Assembly: GCF_032878955.1 (NCBI RefSeq)
Contig: NZ_CP043839.1
Coordinates: 3,844,001 to 3,908,000, forward strand
Source of the DNA: Butyricimonas paravirosa
GTDB taxonomy: Bacteria; Bacteroidota; Bacteroidia; Bacteroidales; Marinifilaceae
Reading direction: 5' to 3'
DNA length: 64,000 nt
Shown here: in pieces, positions 59,991 through 64,000 of the stretch
How positions within the stretch are numbered: the stretch's first letter is position 1
Layout: the number at the start of each line of letters is the position of its first letter
Translations under genes and position numbers: made by a program
The notes under the pieces: generated by a model
Told to the model about the DNA's origin: nothing
Seen by the model: the letters and a program-made list of their open reading frames with translations, nothing else
The model's database searches: none

Positions 59991-60638
59991 TCAATTCTCA
60001 ATTATGAAGTCCACCATGATTGACGGAGTCTTCACGTTCTCTGCGGCGATTTCACCGACTTCAACCAGTTCGTTAATTTCGGCAATTACCAAATCAGCGG
60101 CAGAAGCCATTAACGGGTTGAAGTTTTGAGATGTTCCCCGGTAAACCAGATTTCCTGCTTTATCTCCAAGGCTGGCGCCAACCAACGCGATATCGGCTCT
60201 CAACGGTTTTTCCAACAAGTAGTCTTTGCCATCCACGTTGACGATCTGTTTTCCTTCGGCCACGATGGTACCCATTCCGGTTTGAGTCAGGATTCCTCCC
60301 AGCCCGCAACCGCCGGCACGTACACGCTCTGCCAATGAACCTTGCGGGCAGAATTCGATTTCAAGTTCTCCGCTATTCATTTGTTCGCTCGTGTGCGGGT
60401 TCGTCCCGATATGTGACACGAAAAGTTTCTTTACTTGTTTGTTGGCAATCAATTGACCCACTCCTTTGTCCGGGTAAGCCGTGTCATTACAGATCAACGT
60501 CAGGTTCTTAACGCCTGATTTCGCTAACGCATCAACGATTTTGTTAGGGGTTCCGTTTGCGAGGAATCCGCCTACCATGATGGTCATACCATCTTTTACT
60601 TTTGATACAGCCTCTTCGATAGAAATAAATTTACTCAT
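59991..60638 (-). CDS. atoD: CoA-transferase alpha subunit (AtoD-like)
   Basis: 215 aa from ATG 60638 (MSKFISIEEAV); an ATG three codons upstream is less likely. Glycine-rich MVGGFLANGTPNKIVDAL, CPQGSLAERVRAGGCGLGGI and GNLVYRGTSQNFNPLMA are conserved in the family. Pairs with AtoA (48916). First gene of the minus-strand cluster, so both subunits frame the pathway. Confidence 0.92.
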   Translation of the reverse strand: MSKFISIEEAVSKVKDGMTIMVGGFLANGTPNKIVDALAKSGVKNLTLICNDTAYPDKGVGQLIANKQVKKLFVSHIGTNPHTSEQMNSGELEIEFCPQGSLAERVRAGGCGLGGILTQTGMGTIVAEGKQIVNVDGKDYLLEKPLRADIALVGASLGDKAGNLVYRGTSQNFNPLMASAADLVIAEINELVEVGEIAAENVKTPSIMVDFIIEN

Positions 60639-60662
60639 AGGAAGCATTTTTATATTGTTTCA

Positions 60663-60676
60663 GTTAAATATTTAAC
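60663..60676. promoter_or_regulatory. Palindrome in the leader of the lysine cluster
   Basis: Perfect 14-bp palindrome GTTAAATATTTAAC, between the -7 box (60695-60702) and the atoD start (60638). Possible repressor or activator site for the whole cluster. Confidence 0.45.
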
Positions 60677-60694
60677 ACATTCGCATTGATTTGT

Positions 60695-60702
60695 CAAATT
60701 TA
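60695..60702 (-). promoter_or_regulatory. -7 box of the lysine/butyrate cluster
   Basis: Minus strand TAAATTTG matches TAnnTTTG, 57 bp upstream of atoD. No properly spaced -33 TTTG, which would fit activator dependence. Confidence 0.5.
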
Positions 60703-60914
60703 TATCATTTGGGGCAATAAATGAAATATTTTCAACACAAAAACGGAAATAATTCTTTATTGAGAATCATTTTACGTAGTCGAAAATAAATATCTGTCAC
60801 CGCCTCTGAATTTGCGGTATTAAATTATGAAATTTTAAGATAAAAACCAACGGCTTGATTGAAAAAGATATGATTATTTCTCTGAGAATCAATTTTAAAG
60901 AGAGCGTGAAGGGA

Positions 60915-61829
60915 CTAATTGGGTTTATTGTTCCATTGTTGTCTGTATTCGTTTGGAGAGCAACCTACGAATTTTTTAAACAGGCAGAGAAATGTTTGGG
61001 TATTGGGAAAGCCTAATGCGAGAGCAATTTCTGAAATTGTTTTATTCGAGCTTGTTACGAGGTATTTCGCCATGTCTATTTTTTTCAGACGCACGTATTC
61101 CCGGAGTGTTTTTCCGGTTTCTACCCGTACGAGATCATTGAGATAGGCAAGAGATTGGGGGATCCTTTCATGAACGTACTCGATCGAGCGTAATTCCGTT
61201 TTTGTCCCGTGTTCCGCTTGGAGATATTGTTCCAAAAGTTGATTGAAATACGCCAAAATATCATTATTTATATTGCATCGGGTGATGAATTGACGTTCGT
61301 AAAATCGCAGGCAGTAATCTAGGAGTAATTCGAGATGTACGGCTAGTAACCGGAGGCTGAACCGGTCAATGTCTCTTTGTAATTCTTTCTGAAAATTACT
61401 TATGCATCCCAGGATAATTTGTTTTTCCCGTTCGGATAAATGAAGGGATTCGTTTTCTTGGTAGGAGAAGAACGAGTATTCGGATTTCTTACAGACCAAT
61501 GATGTTTCGTTGAAAACTTTGGGGTGGAACGCGATGCCTAAAATGCTGGTCTGTTCCGGAGCGTCGTGCTGGGTGATGTCAATAGTTTGTTCGGGAGCTT
61601 TGAATACTAACGTGCAGGATTGAAAATCATGACACCTGCGACCGTATCTGAAATCACCACATTGTACTTGTTTGAAGAATAGAGCGTAGAAATCGCCGGA
61701 AATAGAGAGTTGACCGAGGCGTGTGGCTTCGGCTAGGTCAATAACACTTAGGAGCGGGTGTAATGTCTTTTGTCCGATTTGCGTGTTTAGCTGACTGATA
61801 GATTCTATTTTCTGCGCGTGGTTGGCCAT
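60915..61829 (-). CDS. AraC-family transcriptional regulator
   Basis: 304 aa. N-terminal cupin-like sensing domain (KTLHPLLSVIDL, GDFRYGRRCHDFQSCTLVFKAPEQ) and C-terminal double helix-turn-helix (about 205-300): LAYLNDLVRVETGKTLREYV, ISEIALALGFPNTQTFLCLFKK and GCSPNEYRQQW. Very similar in layout to the regulator at 62747, including the KTLHPL start. It lies upstream of, and in the same direction as, the lysine cluster and next to the exported flavodoxin. Target unknown. Confidence 0.9.
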   Translation of the reverse strand: MANHAQKIESISQLNTQIGQKTLHPLLSVIDLAEATRLGQLSISGDFYALFFKQVQCGDFRYGRRCHDFQSCTLVFKAPEQTIDITQHDAPEQTSILGIAFHPKVFNETSLVCKKSEYSFFSYQENESLHLSEREKQIILGCISNFQKELQRDIDRFSLRLLAVHLELLLDYCLRFYERQFITRCNINNDILAYFNQLLEQYLQAEHGTKTELRSIEYVHERIPQSLAYLNDLVRVETGKTLREYVRLKKIDMAKYLVTSSNKTISEIALALGFPNTQTFLCLFKKFVGCSPNEYRQQWNNKPN

Positions 61830-61872
61830 AATGATATGGTTCGTAGTCGGTAAAACTTTGCTTGTCGCTAGA

Positions 61873-61979
61873 TAAACTCCTCCGGCCTTCGGCCACCTCC
61901 TCTATAAACAGAGGAGGAGCTGGTAACTCTTCCCGAAGATGGTGAGTATTCCAACTCTCTCTGTTTATAGAGGGAGTCT
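61873..61979. repeat. GTTTATAGAGG-family double hairpin module
   Basis: ACTCCTCCGGCCTTCGGCCA then a CTCCTCT/AGAGGAG stem-loop (about 61898-61919), a linker GGTAACTCTTCCCGAAGATG and a second, inverted TCTCTCTGTTTATAGAGGGA hairpin. Related to the modules at 42346, 53616 and 57454. Confidence 0.8.
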
Positions 61980-61989
61980 AAAATGATTT

Positions 61990-62556
61990 TTATTTTATCA
62001 CATCAATTTCTTTCAGCCATTTTTCTACTTGCGGGCGGGCTGAACTTGCCGATCCGCCACTGGTGATGAATCCTTTTTTATTCGTGGCCTTGCTTGTGTT
62101 TTTCACGAAATCCTTAAAACAGTTTTGTTCACCACCTCCACCGTGTGTGCAGAACGGGATCACGATTTTACCTTCTAGCTTATAGCTCTCTAGGAATGTC
62201 AAGATCGGCATGGGCATTGTTCCCCACCAGTTCGGGAAGCCGATAAAGATAATATCATACTCTTCCATGTTCTTCACCTTCTCTTTTAATTCGGGGCGGG
62301 CGTTGTCATTTTTTTCTTTTTTGGCTACTTCCGTGCAAGCGTGATAATCTGCCGGGTACGGTTTTGCTGTCTGTATTTCGAATAAATCTCCGCCTGTCAG
62401 CTCTTTGATATGATTCGCTATCGCTTTGGTGTTTCCGCTACGTGAAAAATAAGCGACCAGTACTTTCTTCCCGTTAGAAGTTTTTTGTGCTTCTACATTC
62501 ATGCTAAATGTTGCCATAACTGTTGCAATTATTAAAAAATACATTGTTTTCATCAT
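61990..62556 (-). CDS. Exported flavodoxin-like protein
   Basis: 188 aa. A signal peptide (MKTMYFLIIATVMATFSMNVEAQ) is followed by a complete flavodoxin fold: KVLVAYFSRSGNTKAIANHI (FMN phosphate loop), DIIFIGFPNWWGTMPMPILTFL and CTHGGGGEQNCFKDF. Most flavodoxins are cytosolic; this one should be exported to the periplasm. Flavodoxin_4-type reductases are alternatives. ATG 62553 is an equally good start. A -7 box TATATTTG lies at 62592-62599. Confidence 0.88.
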   Translation of the reverse strand: MMKTMYFLIIATVMATFSMNVEAQKTSNGKKVLVAYFSRSGNTKAIANHIKELTGGDLFEIQTAKPYPADYHACTEVAKKEKNDNARPELKEKVKNMEEYDIIFIGFPNWWGTMPMPILTFLESYKLEGKIVIPFCTHGGGGEQNCFKDFVKNTSKATNKKGFITSGGSASSARPQVEKWLKEIDVIK

Positions 62557-62591
62557 GATATATTATAAAATTGTCCATTTATTTTGTGATA

Positions 62592-62599
62592 CAAATATA
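62592..62599 (-). promoter_or_regulatory. -7 box of the flavodoxin gene
   Basis: Minus strand TATATTTG, 36 bp upstream of the start codon; -33 not clear. Confidence 0.45.
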
Positions 62600-62746
62600 T
62601 AGGGTGTGGCGGGGATTGTGTGTAGATAAATTACAGATATGTGTACCATTTTTACTGATTTTGAATATCCGGTGAAAAAACTTAAGCGAGAATTATTATT
62701 TTTGTTTCAAACAAAAGCCTTGAATGTTATGGGTGAAATATTGAAA

Positions 62747-63631
62747 ATGAATACGATTCATGATTATCATGAATTTTTAGGAGTAAAGACTTTGCATCCT
62801 TTGGTGAGCGTGATTGACCTGTCGGAAGTGCCTCCGGTTCGTTTAGCTCGTAAGAATTTTGGTTTTTACACGGTCTTTCTGAAAGATGTCAAGTGCGGGG
62901 ATCTTCGTTATGGACGCAAGATGTACGATTACCAGGAAGGTACTTTAGTTTTTATCGCACCCGGTCAAATCGTGGGGGATGATGATAATGGAACTAGGGT
63001 ACAGGTGAAAGGATGGGCGTTGCTTTTCCATCCCGATTTATTATTGGGGACGTCTTTGGGGCGCAAGATGAAGGACTATTCTTTTTTTTCTTACGAGGCG
63101 AACGAGGCTCTTCACATGTCTGACCGGGAACGAGAGATCGTGATTAATTGTTTTCAAGAGATCCGGGAGGAGTTGGAACACGCTATCGATAAACATAGTC
63201 GATCCATCATTACCGCTAATATTGAAGTATTTTTGAATCATTGTGTCCGCTTTTACGATCGGCAATTTATAACTCGTAAGGATGTGAATAAGGATATTCT
63301 TACCCGGTTTGAAGATTTGTTGAACGGTTATTTCGAGTCGGATGCCCCGGTTTCTTATGGTTTACCTTCTGTTGCTTTTTGTGCGGATAAACTTAATCTT
63401 TCTGCGAATTATTTCGGAGATCTGATAAAGAAGGAAACGGGAAAATCGGCTCAAGAGTATATCCAATTCACCATTATCGAGAAAGTTAAGGAACGTTTTG
63501 CCGATTCGTCCAAGTCCGTGAGTGAAATTGCCTATGAGATGGGATTCAAATATCCTCATCATTTGAGCCGCTTGTTTAAGAAAATGGAGGGGTGTTCTCC
63601 TAATGAGTACAGGGTGGCATTGAATTACTAG
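62747..63631 (+). CDS. AraC-family transcriptional regulator, paralogue
   Basis: 294 aa from ATG 62747. A longer frame to 62639 exists, but a -7-like TATTTTTG at 62696-62703 lies inside it, and the shorter form aligns from the start with the regulator at 60915 (VKTLHPLVSVIDL). Sensor domain with GDLRYGRKMYDYQEGTLVFIAPGQ; C-terminal double HTH with LSANYFGDLIKKETGKSAQEYIQ, VSEIAYEMGFKYPHHLSRLFKK and GCSPNEYRVAL. Divergent from the flavodoxin gene, so it is its likely regulator. Confidence 0.9.
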   Translation: MNTIHDYHEFLGVKTLHPLVSVIDLSEVPPVRLARKNFGFYTVFLKDVKCGDLRYGRKMYDYQEGTLVFIAPGQIVGDDDNGTRVQVKGWALLFHPDLLLGTSLGRKMKDYSFFSYEANEALHMSDREREIVINCFQEIREELEHAIDKHSRSIITANIEVFLNHCVRFYDRQFITRKDVNKDILTRFEDLLNGYFESDAPVSYGLPSVAFCADKLNLSANYFGDLIKKETGKSAQEYIQFTIIEKVKERFADSSKSVSEIAYEMGFKYPHHLSRLFKKMEGCSPNEYRVALNY

Positions 63632-63653
63632 ATGGTGAAGAAACGATTTGCGC

Positions 63654-63661
63654 TATCTTTG
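63654..63661 (+). promoter_or_regulatory. -7 box of the mutY-like gene
   Basis: TATCTTTG matches TAnnTTTG, 55 bp before the start at 63716. The -33 is not evident. Confidence 0.4.
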
Positions 63662-63715
63662 TCATAATAGATATATTGGGGTAAAAGGTAAAGAGGTCGG
63701 AATAAATTGAGATTT

Positions 63716-64000
63716 ATGCGGGAAGTCATGGTTCAATATCTGCAACATCGTTTGTTGAAGTGGTTTGACGAGAACCAGAGGATATTTCCGTGGCGGGAAG
63801 ATCGGGCGACGAAGTACCAGCAAATTGTTTCTGAAATCCTGTTGCAGCGCACGAAAGCGGAGACGGTGGCAAAGTACTACGATACTTTTTTCTCTAAATT
63901 TCCCGATTGGAACGCTTTGGCTAATGCTTCGCTTGAAGAGTTGGAAGAGATTATGAAACCTTTGGGATTATATCGTCACCGGGCTCGACGATTGTATAAG
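63716..64000 (+). CDS. mutY: MutY-type adenine DNA glycosylase, 3' end cut by the window
   Basis: The first 95 codons of a HhH-GPD DNA glycosylase run off the window end. HRLLKWFDENQRIFPWRED contains the PWR motif typical of MutY, followed by TKYQQIVSEILLQRTKAETV, which matches the minor-groove reading helix (EILLQQT in most MutY proteins; Arg replaces the second Gln here), and LASLEELEEIMKPLGLYRHR-like text before the helix-hairpin-helix. The catalytic Asp and Fe-S cluster are beyond the window. A more general HhH-GPD protein is possible. Confidence 0.78.
   Translation, partial: MREVMVQYLQHRLLKWFDENQRIFPWREDRATKYQQIVSEILLQRTKAETVAKYYDTFFSKFPDWNALANASLEELEEIMKPLGLYRHRARRLYK

Noticed and set aside
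42346..61979. GTTTATAGAGG repeats as a CRISPR array
   Set aside because: Copies are kilobases apart, palindromic, without regular spacers and without cas genes.

Overview
The window looks like the chromosome of a butyrate-forming gut Bacteroidota of the Odoribacteraceae type (Butyricimonas or Odoribacter are my best guesses, not proven). Reasons: promoters with the Bacteroidetes -33 TTTG / -7 TAnnTTTG pattern, few Shine-Dalgarno sites, SusC-era style outer-membrane barrels, a UpxY-led capsule locus, and a complete lysine-to-butyrate gene set.

Layout. 1-1045: 3' part of an IS256-family insertion sequence. 1.05-8.0 kb: a glycerophosphodiester utilisation cluster, with a divergent DeoR regulator, glpD, glpT, lipoprotein glpQ and an outer-membrane porin. 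Together they would admit glycerophosphodiesters, cut them in the periplasm, import glycerol-3-phosphate and oxidise it to DHAP without a kinase. 8.0-15.1 kb: a TPR protein, two outer-membrane barrels, MarC, crt-hbd (crotonase and 3-hydroxybutyryl-CoA dehydrogenase) and a KilA-N protein.

15.5-39.7 kb: a capsule or surface polysaccharide locus. It begins with a 154-bp segment bounded by 18-bp inverted repeats that contains a good promoter pointing away from the locus, as in a phase-variable invertible promoter captured OFF. A hairpin-rich leader, upxY and an unknown 251-aa gene follow, then flippase, polymerase, glycosyltransferases, a CapE/CapF/CapG (UDP-L-FucNAc) set, a priming phosphoglycosyl transferase, and a NeuD-like acyltransferase plus DegT aminotransferase. 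Set between the last two blocks is a compact eight-gene acyl/aminoacyl carrier-protein island (adenylating ligase, GNAT, ACP, KASIII, ACP, two SDRs, metallo-hydrolase). I regard this as the best candidate for an undescribed system: dedicated synthesis of an unusual acyl group for a polysaccharide amino sugar.

39.8-44.7 kb: a frameshifted RteC-like gene, a lysis-like module (two DUF6266-like proteins, a holin-like protein, an amidase, a small membrane protein) and an AAA/DUF4143 ATPase with three palindromes spaced exactly 40 bp apart over its start.

44.7-60.7 kb, all on the minus strand: lysine fermentation and butyrate formation. In transcription order: atoD, kal, kce, kdd, a second kdd, kamA, kamB, kamC, kamD, kamE, atoA, thiolase, butyryl-CoA dehydrogenase, etfB, etfA. 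With crt-hbd at 10.6-12.3 kb the cell could make butyrate from both lysine and acetyl-CoA. 60.9-64 kb: two related AraC regulators around an exported flavodoxin, and the start of a MutY-type DNA glycosylase cut by the window edge.

Several families of intergenic repeats (GTTTATAGAGG hairpin modules, GTTCATAAAG palindromes, AT-rich TTTTAGATTTTAAATT tracts) fill the spacers, and one such tract has entered a coding sequence in frame (38621-38653).
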